This document shows positions 7,699 to 15,627 of a stretch of 36,816 nucleotides of DNA, piece by piece. The notes below the pieces were generated by a model, which saw only the letters and a program-made list of their open reading frames with translations, was not told the origin of the DNA and did not search any database. Position 1 is the stretch's first letter, and the number at the start of each line of letters is the position of its first letter. The translations under genes and the position numbers were made by a program. Source of the DNA: Candidatus Poribacteria bacterium (GTDB taxonomy: Bacteria > Poribacteria > WGA-4E > WGA-3G); contig JAGFCB010000273.1 in the NCBI GenBank assembly GCA_022394775.1, forward strand, positions 1 through 36,816, given 5' to 3'.

Positions 7699-8940
7699 CT
7701 AAAGTATTACATCCATGACACAACGGAAACCGATGATAGGGGTTGTGAGCTTTGGCGTATCCATGTTGCGCTTGGCGACTCGCAGGTCCTGTGCAGGCGT
7801 ATGCCAAGAACCACCCCGTACCACGCGAGATTCTTTAGAGTTTGTAAAATTATCTATTATGCTTACTATACTGCTACCTGAAACAGGATTATTCGGTGAG
7901 GCGGATGCATAGAAGTCGTTGTCCCATTTATCGAGGCACCACTCAAATAGGTTGCCTACCATGTCATATAGACCGTAGCCGTTCGCGGGATACTTTCCTA
8001 CAGATGTAGTCTCTCCAATATTCTTACCGAAGTTTGCCTTGCTTGCATCTATTGAATTGCCCCACGGATATTTTTGATTCGTCAACCCTCCGCGCGCTGC
8101 TTTCTCCCACTCTGCCTCTGTCGGTAAACGCTTGCCTGCCCATTGTGCGTACGCCATCGCTGCGTACCAACTTACCCAATTCACTGGATAGTCGGCTTTT
8201 CCGTCTGGATAGTCATCCTCGGTCCAGTGTCTTAGATAGTCGCCATCGTGGTATCTCCTGGAGATACGATTCTTAAACCATTGGGGTTTGCTCCATGGTG
8301 GGTTAGCATCCACAAATTTCTTATATTGTGCGTTCGTCACTGGGTATTTGTCGATATAAAATGCATCAATGTAGACGGTATGAACAGGTTTTTCGTGTGC
8401 CTCTGTATCGTTGTCGTTGCTGCCCATCTGAAACTCACCCGCCGAAATAAGTGCCATCTCATCATGTACTGATGTATTTGAAGCCATTGGCTCCGGGCTG
8501 AGAGATTCTGCTGTAGAGATAAGTTCGGTTTCAAGCGTTGCGATATGTGTACGACGTTTCTGGGTGTCTTTGAGAGTGTCTCGCGCTTGATTGAGGATCG
8601 TCCGCCATTGTTCCTCTGTTTTGCCATCGGGACGGATGCGTCCTCCGGCATTTAACGACGCTCTATAGCGTTTTTTGTGCGCAGCCTCAACGAGATTGAC
8701 GATGGCATCCTCATTTAAGCTTTGGATATCTTCAATCGAAAATCCCAAAACGTCAAAGTAGTTTATCTCTTCTCCGACAACTAAGTTAAAATCTTTCAGA
8801 ATTTCGGCGGCATCCTGAGCAGAAAGTCCGTAATTTTGAGATGCTTGCTGGAGAAGCCCAATGCGTTGTTTGTCGGTAATAGTCGGCGAGGCTGCTCTGA
8901 GCGTGCGGATAATTGTAACGAATTCATCGCGTTTGGACAT
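7699..8940 (-). CDS. J-like N-terminus fused to catalytically degenerate SUMF1/FGE-fold domain (paralogue B)
   Basis: Length is 413 residues from the ATG at 8940, with AAGGACT upstream. The layout equals paralogue A: helical start MSKRDEF, J-like region 60-130 (YFDVLG at 61-66, AAHKKRY, RPD at 103-105, KDTQKR), a shorter linker, and a SUMF1 domain from about 161 (GEFQMGS, YPVTNAQY, RLPTEAEWEKAARGG, YPWG, GNLFEWC, RGGSW 375-379, GFRC). Thr381 and Leu386 replace the two catalytic cysteines. The first 130 residues are much more alike between A and B than the linker, so the N-terminal part is under strong constraint. It lies 100 bp downstream of the Hsp70 gene in the same direction and is likely co-transcribed with it. 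Confidence 0.85.
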   Translation of the reverse strand: MSKRDEFVTIIRTLRAASPTITDKQRIGLLQQASQNYGLSAQDAAEILKDFNLVVGEEINYFDVLGFSIEDIQSLNEDAIVNLVEAAHKKRYRASLNAGGRIRPDGKTEEQWRTILNQARDTLKDTQKRRTHIATLETELISTAESLSPEPMASNTSVHDEMALISAGEFQMGSNDNDTEAHEKPVHTVYIDAFYIDKYPVTNAQYKKFVDANPPWSKPQWFKNRISRRYHDGDYLRHWTEDDYPDGKADYPVNWVSWYAAMAYAQWAGKRLPTEAEWEKAARGGLTNQKYPWGNSIDASKANFGKNIGETTSVGKYPANGYGLYDMVGNLFEWCLDKWDNDFYASASPNNPVSGSSIVSIIDNFTNSKESRVVRGGSWHTPAQDLRVAKRNMDTPKLTTPIIGFRCVMDVIL

Positions 8941-9040
8941 ATTGTAGTCCTTGTGTGTATTCGAAAGGATAGGGATTATTAAGCTTATAGATTGCGATTA
9001 TCGAAAAATGCGACGCTATATTTAGATTTAAGACCCCAAT

Positions 9041-10636
9041 TTACTCGATTATCAAATCTTGTAAGTCTGTTCGCGCTTTTGCGACTGCGTTATCATCAAG
9101 TGTGGGTCGTTTAATGATGGAAAAGACATCATAAACTGCGGTCGCTCCGCCGTTATTCACGGATTTAGCGGTCACTTCAAGTACTTGGTCTAAATTGTAT
9201 CTGTAGGTAACATGAATTGGGGATCCTTCTGGTAACCCTGGCGGTAGTTCGAGGGTGCATTCACCCAATTTATATTCGTCAAACAGTTCTATTTCATCTT
9301 TGCGTTGATCCTGTTCAAGGCTCTGGACAACCTCAATCAAGACGGAGCGTTGATTGTTGTCTACCGTTCCAAACCGATCTTCCATCTCACAGGGAATAGC
9401 GGTCATTTTAGGGATCATTACATGGATAATAGATTCACGTGCTGCGTTAAGCACAACAAGTCCGAGATTGTGTGTGGCACCGTCAGTCACAGTCACTTTA
9501 GGGGCACCATCTGGTCCAATGAACCGTTCAATAACCGCATCAGATACATCTGCTGTTTCGGTATCAGCTTCGGAAATCTGACGGAGTGTGCCTTGGATCG
9601 CTGCACCGAGGGCGACGGCTTCGTCGGGATTAATTTCATTGGGATTAATCTCTTTGCCACTAATGTTTGCGATCATCTCTCGTACCATTGGCATTCGGGT
9701 TGAGCCGCCGACTAATAGGATCGTGTCAATATCTGCCCATGTCATGTTTCCTTCGGAGAGGACTACATCGCATAAGACTCGGCATCTCTCAAGGAGTTCA
9801 GTGGTGAGTTCCTCGAATTTTTCACGGGTCAATTCCACGTATGTTGTCTTACCGTTGTATCCGCAAACGATGCGTGCTATTTCGCGTCGAGATAGTGACT
9901 CTTTCGCGCCGATTGCATCAAGTTGAAGGTCTTGATACGCGTGGAGGTCTTGCAATGGGTTTTCACCGTGTTCAACCTCAAACATCTCGGCAACGTAGGT
10001 GATGATTTTATCGTCCCAGTCTTTACCACCGAGTCTGTGATCACCGTGCGTAGCGAGCATTTGTATATTGGATTCGGAGACGTTCATGATGGTTACATCG
10101 AGTGTGCCGCCGCCAAGATCAAATACAAATGCATTCTGGTCGGTTCCGATTTGATCAATTCCATAAGCGAGCGCGGCTGCAGTCGGTTCGTTCAAGACCT
10201 GTAAGACGTTCAACCCAGCGATTTTCCCGGCATTGCGTGTGGCTTCACGTTCTGCGTCGCGAAAATAGGCGGGGACGGTGATAACAGCATCGGTGACTTC
10301 GGTATTCAGATATGCTTCTGCATCCTGTTTGAGTTTCGTTAAGATCAGTGCAGAGAGTTCTTCGGGTGAATAGTTCTTGTCATTAAAAGTGCGAAAAAAC
10401 GTCTCTTTTGATTTTCCCATCTCGCGTTTGGCGAATTCGACGATCTGTTCTGGAACAGATCTGGCGTTCTGTTTGGCGATTTTCCCGACGGTGACGAGAT
10501 CTTCCTCAAACAGAGTCACCGATGGCGTAATTCGGTCACTTTCGGCGTTCGGAATAATCTCCGCCTGCCCATATTCGTCAACGTGTGCGATGGCTGAGAA
10601 CGTTGTCCCCAAATCAATACCAACGACTTTACCCAT
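9041..10636 (-). CDS. Hsp70/DnaK-family chaperone lacking the helical lid
   Basis: This is an Hsp70 with a complete nucleotide-binding domain: GIDLGTTFSAIAHVD near the N-terminus, VITVPAYF, NEPTAAALAYG, DLGGGTLDVT and LVGGSTRMP. A beta-type substrate-binding domain follows from about residue 375. The chain stops after one short helix (about 531 residues against about 630-640 in DnaK), so the alpha-helical lid and tail are missing. I start it at ATG 10636 because AAGGAG lies six bases upstream; the longer frame to 10660 would translate through that ribosome site. No GrpE or canonical DnaJ gene is adjacent. The two downstream J-like/SUMF1 proteins are the obvious candidate partners. It is probably an accessory Hsp70, not the housekeeping DnaK. 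Confidence 0.92.
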   Translation of the reverse strand: MGKVVGIDLGTTFSAIAHVDEYGQAEIIPNAESDRITPSVTLFEEDLVTVGKIAKQNARSVPEQIVEFAKREMGKSKETFFRTFNDKNYSPEELSALILTKLKQDAEAYLNTEVTDAVITVPAYFRDAEREATRNAGKIAGLNVLQVLNEPTAAALAYGIDQIGTDQNAFVFDLGGGTLDVTIMNVSESNIQMLATHGDHRLGGKDWDDKIITYVAEMFEVEHGENPLQDLHAYQDLQLDAIGAKESLSRREIARIVCGYNGKTTYVELTREKFEELTTELLERCRVLCDVVLSEGNMTWADIDTILLVGGSTRMPMVREMIANISGKEINPNEINPDEAVALGAAIQGTLRQISEADTETADVSDAVIERFIGPDGAPKVTVTDGATHNLGLVVLNAARESIIHVMIPKMTAIPCEMEDRFGTVDNNQRSVLIEVVQSLEQDQRKDEIELFDEYKLGECTLELPPGLPEGSPIHVTYRYNLDQVLEVTAKSVNNGGATAVYDVFSIIKRPTLDDNAVAKARTDLQDLIIE

Positions 10637-10933
10637 CATTTTCTCCTTCTTCGGTCCCAACGGGTGTATATGTGTTCAGGGTGTCTTTCGCTTTTAACGC
10701 GTCAGATAGCGTGTATTGTTTACACAAAATCGCAGCTCCATGTAAAAGATTTTGGTTTAACGGACGCGGGGCACCACAGCAAACTGCGCGTGGTAAAGAT
10801 TGCAGAGGTGTAGTGGGTACTGTTAGGTGAGTCTGCTGTGATTTTAACCTATTGGTACTGTTTTTGCTGGCAACATTTGGGTTCGTTTTCCATTTCTAAG
10901 GGGTGGCACTTTTGCTGGATAGCAGAAAGGCGG
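10637..10933. other. Intergenic region between ankyrin and Hsp70 genes
   Basis: These 297 bp hold no recognisable gene. On the minus strand they end in the AAGGAG ribosome site of the Hsp70 gene. I could not find a convincing promoter pair, and no repeat from elsewhere in the window occurs here. Confidence 0.5.
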
Positions 10934-11839
10934 TTACCATGACCACCCCTTTCGCTCTCGGTAATCGCAGAGTACCTTGACCGTTTCGTGTGCTTTCTTT
11001 TCTCCTGCGATGTGCAAAGGGGTATGACGGTTATCGTTCGTTTCACTTGTATCAGCCCCGTTTTCTAACAGTACTTTTACCGTTTCGTGTGCATTGTGGG
11101 CTGCCGCGACGTGCAAAGGCGTATCACCGTTTTTGGCTTTTGCGTTTACTTTTGCTCCCTTTTCTAACAACACGGCTGCGACTTCGGCGGTATCGTCCTC
11201 CGCTGCGGTGTGCAGAGGGGTATGTCCTTTATGATTCGCTGCGTTGGTGTCAGCCCCATATTCTAAGAGCATTACCGCTGTTTTATAAGCATTCCGCCAT
11301 GCTGCCCAGTGTAGGAGGGTGTAACCAGATTTATCTGTCGGGTTGCTATTTGTGTAGCCTTCGAGTGATACGCCTTTTGCTTCGTAAACATTCCGCCACG
11401 CTGCCCAGTGGAGCGGTGTATCACCATCCTCATTCGTTGCGTTAACGTCAGCCCCATTTTCTAACAACACTGCCGCTGTCTCGTGTCCATTGTTCCATGC
11501 TGCCCAGTGCAAGGGATTAAAGTCTTTATCATTTTTTCCGTTAACGTCAGCCCCATTTTCTAACAACACTGCCGCTGCTTGGTAAGAATTATGCCACGCT
11601 GCCCAGTGCAGGGGCGGGTAGCCATATTTATCTTTTCCGTTGGCATCGGCTCCATCTTCTAACAATGCTGTTACTGCTTCATGAACGTTGTCACGCGCAG
11701 CATCATGTAGGGAGGTATAACCGCGTTTTTCCACTTGCTTACCCTCATTATTGATAGTTTCTCTCTGGAAATGATTGATGGGGATGTCAAGAGTGTCATC
11801 AGGTTCTGATACCTCAGGGTCGTTTCGTTGTTGCTTCAA
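10934..11839 (-). CDS. Ankyrin-repeat protein
   Basis: From residue 39 this 301-residue protein consists of about eight 33-residue ankyrin repeats. The recurring core is TPLHWAAWxN...AAVLLENGADVN. The fifth repeat is degenerate (EAKGVSLEGYTNSN), and the last ends abruptly in CDYRERKGWSW. The first 38 residues are acidic and unstructured-looking. There is no signal peptide, so it should be cytoplasmic. The start is TTG 11839, decided by a perfect AAGGAGG eight bases upstream. A nearer ATG is too close to this site and runs into a stop at once. It is the first gene of the minus-strand Hsp70/SUMF1 block and probably a protein-protein interaction module for it. An IS605-type hairpin lies about 35 bp upstream. 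Confidence 0.92.
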   Translation of the reverse strand: MKQQRNDPEVSEPDDTLDIPINHFQRETINNEGKQVEKRGYTSLHDAARDNVHEAVTALLEDGADANGKDKYGYPPLHWAAWHNSYQAAAVLLENGADVNGKNDKDFNPLHWAAWNNGHETAAVLLENGADVNATNEDGDTPLHWAAWRNVYEAKGVSLEGYTNSNPTDKSGYTLLHWAAWRNAYKTAVMLLEYGADTNAANHKGHTPLHTAAEDDTAEVAAVLLEKGAKVNAKAKNGDTPLHVAAAHNAHETVKVLLENGADTSETNDNRHTPLHIAGEKKAHETVKVLCDYRERKGWSW

Positions 11840-11874
11840 AATAGCATCCTCCTTTTTAACACTCTTCCGTCAAA

Positions 11875-11897
11875 TCCCCATGCTTTAGCTTGTGGGA
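11875..11897 (+). mobile_element. IS200/IS605-type right-end hairpin (copy 1)
   Basis: The core TGCTTTAGCTT is flanked by TCCCCA and TGTGGGA, which pair with one bulge. The same core with differently paired flanks occurs at 18436-18460 and 36074-36093. The sequence resembles the hairpin next to tnpB right ends in IS605-family elements. It is probably a scar or end of an element whose body has decayed to the right. Confidence 0.55.
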
Positions 11898-12377
11898 TGT
11901 AGACGGCATAGAGGTTGATAGGAAAAATAACCTAAACTTTGTTGAAAACAAATCTACTAAATAAGTAGTGTTCGGCATAGGTTAGAGTTGATGCGTTGTC
12001 GGAACGCTTGTCAATGAGACAACTCTGTAAAAGCCTCACACGCCTCTATATTGACAAAGCCTTCGGGTATCCGTTGCATGTATAGGAGAGCAGGCGTAAC
12101 ATCCGCCTCCGTTGACAAATCACATGTCGCATAAGATCAGGCACTTCGGTGCGTAGCTGGCTTAGCAGCTATTGTGGAGCGAAAGTAAGACGGTGGACGC
12201 TTAGCGGAAACCGCAGTCGCTGTGAAGCACAAGCCCCTACCTTTAGGTAGTGGGACACTATGACTGTTGAATATTTCGCTTAAGTGTGGCATATTTTGAT
12301 GCAATCGCTCAAGCGGTTTACAATCCATACATTTTCAGGAACGAGACATAGTCGAAACCTTCAATAGGATAGGGCAA
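11898..12377 (+). pseudogene. Decayed IS605 tnpB remnant region
   Basis: This stretch has no intact gene. In the plus direction a 44-codon open frame (12116-12250) ends in ...CEAQAPTFR-stop, and an overlapping frame reads AETAVAVKHKPLPLGSGTL-stop. Both resemble C-terminal tails of IS605 OrfB/TnpB proteins, which lie just before the right-end hairpin. Such a hairpin (12234-12254) is present. The upstream part, 11898-12115, is too degraded to assign. I treat the region as the end of a dead transposon; the reading frame is uncertain. Confidence 0.45.
12234..12254 (+). mobile_element. IS200/IS605-type right-end hairpin (copy 2)
   Basis: CCCCTACCT and AGGTAGTGGG pair around a TT loop with one bulged T, again with the CTTTAG centre. 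It overlaps the last codons of the tnpB-like tail, as expected for the right end and guide-RNA scaffold of IS605 elements. Confidence 0.55.
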
Positions 12378-13655
12378 TTACTGTTGCCAGGGCACACTCC
12401 CTGCTTTTTGCGTTTCTGCTTGAAAGAGTTGACTCATTTCTTTGAAAAGTGCTGTCTCTGTTTGCGCACTGTCTGTTGTTTCCAGCGGATCGTTTGATAG
12501 ATTGTAAAGTTCTAAGGATTCAAACGGACTGTTGTGCAACAATTTGATGTCACCACGTCGGATAGCATGTTGACATTGTCCGAAAAACCGTTGTCCACCT
12601 TCTCTTCGCAACCAGTAGAATATGCGCTCCGAAAAGTCTTGCGCTTCGCCTTGGAGTGTTTGCCAGATTGAACGCCCTTCAATGGCTTCGGGAATTGATG
12701 TACCAGCCACTTCACATATTGTCGGGAACAGATCCATGAGTAATGCGACCTGATCTGTGACATGTTCCTCTGGGATATATCCGGGCCACATCGCACAGGT
12801 AGGGACTCGAATACCGCCTTCATACATCTCACCTTTTTGACCGCGTAGCGGACCGTTGTGTGCCCCGACATTTATGGACCCGCCGTTATCGGATGTGTAA
12901 ATAACGAGCGTATTGGACAATTGATCGGTATCTTCGAGTGTATCGAGTACGCGTCCAATACCTGCATCCATGTGCTCAACGAGGGCTATGTATTTTGCGC
13001 GTTGTGGTGAAGTATCGGGTTCGCGTTCCTGCACCCGCGTTATCCATTCATCCGGCGGTTGGATCGGCGTGTGTGGTGCGTTGTAGGCGAGGTAAAGGAA
13101 AAAGGGATCGGACGATTGTGCTTGCGCGCGAATGAAGTCCATACTCCATTCTGAAAAAAGATCTGTGGCGTGTCCTCTCGGATCAATGGTGTCAAAACCG
13201 TGTCGCATGTAATTTATATCGTGTCGGCGGTGCGTGTAGTAGTCGTCCATCATATCACCGAGAAAACCGTGAAAATGATCGAATCCACGTTTACACGGAT
13301 GGTTCTGTGGTTCAAGTCCGAGATGCCATTTGCCGATCAGTGCCGTACGATAATTTTTCTGTTTCAAGGCTGAAGGGAGCGTGACCGCGTCTTGTCGAAA
13401 ATAGCCCCAACTGTTTTCGGGGTGGGTTCGGATTACGCCGGGCACGCCGACTCTATCTGGGTAGCGTCCAGTCATGAGGGATGCGCGACTTGGCGAACAG
13501 ACCGAGGAATTCGCGTAAAATCTGGTAAATCGCGTTCCACCTGCAGCGATTCGGTCGATATTAGGGGTCTGAATTGAGGGGCCGTTGTGTACCGAAATAT
13601 CGCCGTAACCGTGGTCGTCGGCAAGGATGAGGAGAACGTTAGGCAATTTTGTCAT
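12378..13655 (-). CDS. Type I sulfatase (arylsulfatase family)
   Basis: Length is 425 residues. The formylglycine site C-S-P-S-R begins at Cys53 (VCSPSRASLMTGRYP). Metal-site Asp13 and Asp14 sit in ILADDHGYGD, followed by GKWHLG around 108-113 and TSDNGG around 253-258. This enzyme family hydrolyses sulfate esters and needs a formylglycine-generating enzyme to activate the cysteine. No signal peptide is present, so it probably desulfates imported sugars in the cytoplasm. That fits with the cytoplasmic GH95 nearby. The two SUMF1-type proteins in this window cannot be its activators because they lack the catalytic cysteines. The C-terminal desulfated substrate is unknown. Confidence 0.93.
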   Translation of the reverse strand: MTKLPNVLLILADDHGYGDISVHNGPSIQTPNIDRIAAGGTRFTRFYANSSVCSPSRASLMTGRYPDRVGVPGVIRTHPENSWGYFRQDAVTLPSALKQKNYRTALIGKWHLGLEPQNHPCKRGFDHFHGFLGDMMDDYYTHRRHDINYMRHGFDTIDPRGHATDLFSEWSMDFIRAQAQSSDPFFLYLAYNAPHTPIQPPDEWITRVQEREPDTSPQRAKYIALVEHMDAGIGRVLDTLEDTDQLSNTLVIYTSDNGGSINVGAHNGPLRGQKGEMYEGGIRVPTCAMWPGYIPEEHVTDQVALLMDLFPTICEVAGTSIPEAIEGRSIWQTLQGEAQDFSERIFYWLRREGGQRFFGQCQHAIRRGDIKLLHNSPFESLELYNLSNDPLETTDSAQTETALFKEMSQLFQAETQKAGSVPWQQ

Positions 13656-13677
13656 AATTTTTCCGTAAATATATTGT

Positions 13678-13788
13678 TAGGACTTACGCAGCCCCTTCGC
13701 TAGCGAGGTTTCTAGGGGAAATCCGCAAAAACACCTCGCCAGCAGCGTGTAATACACACAGATTCGTAGAAAAATTGCGTAAGTCCTA
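13678..13788. mobile_element. MITE-like element 2 (111 bp) with TAGGACTTACGCA terminal repeats
   Basis: The left end TAGGACTTACGCA (13678-13690) and right end TGCGTAAGTCCTA (13776-13788) are perfect 13-bp inverted repeats. TATTGT occurs directly on both sides (13672-13677 and 13789-13794), giving a 6-bp (or with one shared base 7-bp) target-site duplication. Internally CGCTAGCGAGGT and ACCTCGCCAGC form a second inverted repeat, so the whole element folds. It sits just upstream of the sulfatase start and encodes nothing. Confidence 0.87.
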
Positions 13789-13794
13789 TATTGT

Positions 13795-13960
13795 AATGCA
13801 AAACGCGTAATAGGGTAATATTAATTTTTCAATCCACACGGTTCAGTGCTCGTGCGCTCTCAATATGTTCAGCCATGCTGTTTCCCTTACAGTGCGCATT
13901 TACAAAACCGGCGCAACCAGTCCGATTGGCATACCAGCTGCGCCCGGTTCACTTAATCTG
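13795..13960. other. Intergenic region downstream of LamG protein 1
   Basis: No confident gene. On the minus strand a 15-codon frame (13829-13876, MAEHIESARALNRVD) follows AAGGGA. Before it lies a frame fragment ending in MPIGLVAPVL-stop. These may be debris of a lost gene but are too short to name. Confidence 0.4.
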
Positions 13961-14740
13961 TCATTGGGATTTGAGATTTCCCCATGTGGTTGTGAGTTTG
14001 CCAGCAGGCTCAACAGGCATTAGTGTTACGAGTCCCTTCTCCATCAGATCGTTTATATCGTCTTCTTCGAGTACGGAAGCGAAGATTGCGACTTCATAGA
14101 GCATACCGTCAAGCGTCTCTGAGGTGTTATTGGTCCAACCGCCGATGTTGACCTCAGTGTCATTCTTGGGACCCGGTTTACCCATTCCTCCAACAGAACC
14201 GATTTCAACGCCATTTTCGTAGATCTTAATGGTATCCTTTGCGTCGTAGGTTGCGGTCATATACAGCCAGACATCTTTTTTCACGTTCCCTTGATTCCAA
14301 GCCCCTTTCCAACCGTCTCGTGCGAAGTAAGCCTCCCAACCGGTCCCATTGCCGCTTGTCCTGAACGCGTAATTCGCCACCGTACCATTCGCGGGTCTTT
14401 TGCCGAGAATATGTCCAAAACCGTTTTCGGTTTTATTGACAAACACCCATGAGGTAATTGACCACGCCTCTTCCAGATGCATGCTCTTGGAGTCTGGGAT
14501 AATAACTCGATCATTTACACCGTCTAAACTGAGGGCAGGACCGTCAGGACCTTTGATCCATTTTCCGCCCTGAAGTTCGCCGTGGTTGTCGTTTCCAGAA
14601 ATATCTTCGATATCATTGCCTTTGCCTTCGTCGAGCAGCCAAATTCCGCGTGCGGTTTCAAAGTCGATCTCCGCGTAGGTATGTGCTGCAAAGGTCAGAC
14701 TGATGGTGACGATGGCTAAGCAAGTTATAATGAATTTCAT
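13961..14740 (-). CDS. Secreted LamG-domain protein 1 with shared C-terminal motif
   Basis: Length is 259 residues. A signal peptide (about 1-23, MKFIITCLAIVTISLTFAAHTYA) is followed by one LamG/concanavalin-like domain (about 28-230): GIWLLDEGKGN, NHGELQGG, SLDGVNDRVIIPDS, WYMTATYD-like strand, IKIYENGVEIGS, VNIGGW and LDGMLYEVAIF. The protein ends VEPAGKLTTTWGNLKSQ, a tail also found on three other exported proteins in this window. AAGGAG precedes the ATG. It is a close tandem paralogue of the next gene upstream (14828-15613). LamG domains bind glycans or proteins, so a surface or periplasmic binding role is likely. No catalytic domain is seen. Confidence 0.88.
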   Translation of the reverse strand: MKFIITCLAIVTISLTFAAHTYAEIDFETARGIWLLDEGKGNDIEDISGNDNHGELQGGKWIKGPDGPALSLDGVNDRVIIPDSKSMHLEEAWSITSWVFVNKTENGFGHILGKRPANGTVANYAFRTSGNGTGWEAYFARDGWKGAWNQGNVKKDVWLYMTATYDAKDTIKIYENGVEIGSVGGMGKPGPKNDTEVNIGGWTNNTSETLDGMLYEVAIFASVLEEDDINDLMEKGLVTLMPVEPAGKLTTTWGNLKSQ

Positions 14741-14827
14741 TTTGCTCTCCTTACCTTAAAGAGCTGCCAAACAGGTGCAGTTAGATGTTCAGGTGATACA
14801 CTGACTACACCTAATCGGCTGCATCTA

Positions 14828-15613
14828 CTATTGCGATTTGAGACTTGCCCATGTAGTTGCGAGTTTGCTGGAAGGTTCAACAGCAGTGAGTACGGACGAT
14901 AGCCCTTGGTCCATCAGCGTGTTTATATCGGCTTCTGACAATGCGACACCGAAGAGTGCGACCTCAGCGAGCATGCCGTCAAGTGTTTCTGAAGTGTTGT
15001 CTGTCCACCCCCCGATGTTGACATCAGTGTCATTCCGAGGTGCCGGTCCACCCATCCCGCCAACAGAACCGATTTCAGCTCCATTTTCATAGATCTTGAT
15101 GGTATCTTGTCCGTCGTAAGTAGCCGTCATATACAGCCATTCGCCTTTCTTTACGCTTCCTTGGTTCCAAGCCCCTTTCCAACCGTCTCGGGCATAGTAT
15201 GCTTCCCAGCCAGCACCATTGCCGCTTGTCCTAAATGCGTAATTAGCGACCGTTCCAGAGGCAGGTCTTTTACCGAGAATATGTCCAAAACCGTTTTCGG
15301 TTGTATTCACAAAAGTCCACGCGGTGATGGTCCATGCCTCTTCCAGATACAGGCTATCGGCATCTGGAATGATGACCCGATCATTTACGCCGTCTAAACT
15401 GAGAGCGGGTCCACCGTCAGGTCCTTTGATCCATTCGCCACCTTGAAGTTCACCGTGATTCTCGTTTCCAGACATATCGTTGATAAAGTTGCCGTCACCT
15501 TCGTCAAGTAGCCAGATTCCCCTTGCGGTTCCAAGGTCAATCTCTGCGTAAATTTGGACTGTGATGCCCAGACTGATGGTGATCATTGCTAAGTAAGTTA
15601 TAATAGATTTCAT
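14828..15613 (-). CDS. Secreted LamG-domain protein 2 with shared C-terminal motif
   Basis: The start is ATG 15613, chosen because AAGGAG lies a few bases upstream and a signal peptide (MKSIITYLAMITISLGITVQIYA) begins there. The product is 261 residues. A single LamG domain matches paralogue 1 almost throughout (SLDGVNDRVIIPDAD, FGHILGKRPASG, IKIYENGAEIGS, VNIGGW, LDGMLAEVALF). The C-terminus is VEPSSKLATTWASLKSQ. The two genes are a recent tandem duplication, with long stretches of near-identical DNA. A 10-bp perfect hairpin sits immediately upstream of the ribosome site, between this gene and the mannonate dehydratase gene, which is only about 60 bp away in the same direction. Confidence 0.88.
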   Translation of the reverse strand: MKSIITYLAMITISLGITVQIYAEIDLGTARGIWLLDEGDGNFINDMSGNENHGELQGGEWIKGPDGGPALSLDGVNDRVIIPDADSLYLEEAWTITAWTFVNTTENGFGHILGKRPASGTVANYAFRTSGNGAGWEAYYARDGWKGAWNQGSVKKGEWLYMTATYDGQDTIKIYENGAEIGSVGGMGGPAPRNDTDVNIGGWTDNTSETLDGMLAEVALFGVALSEADINTLMDQGLSSVLTAVEPSSKLATTWASLKSQ

Positions 15614-15627
15614 TTTTTCTCCTTGAA

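Noticed and set aside
6197..8940. Diversity-generating retroelement target (SUMF1/C-lectin folds are common DGR targets)
   Set aside because: No reverse transcriptase, no template repeat and no adenine-biased variation are visible in this window. The two C-termini differ like ordinary diverged paralogues.
13829..13876. 15-codon minus-strand frame MAEHIESARALNRVD with an AAGGGA upstream
   Set aside because: Too short, no family features, and no evidence of conservation. It may be debris of a lost gene.
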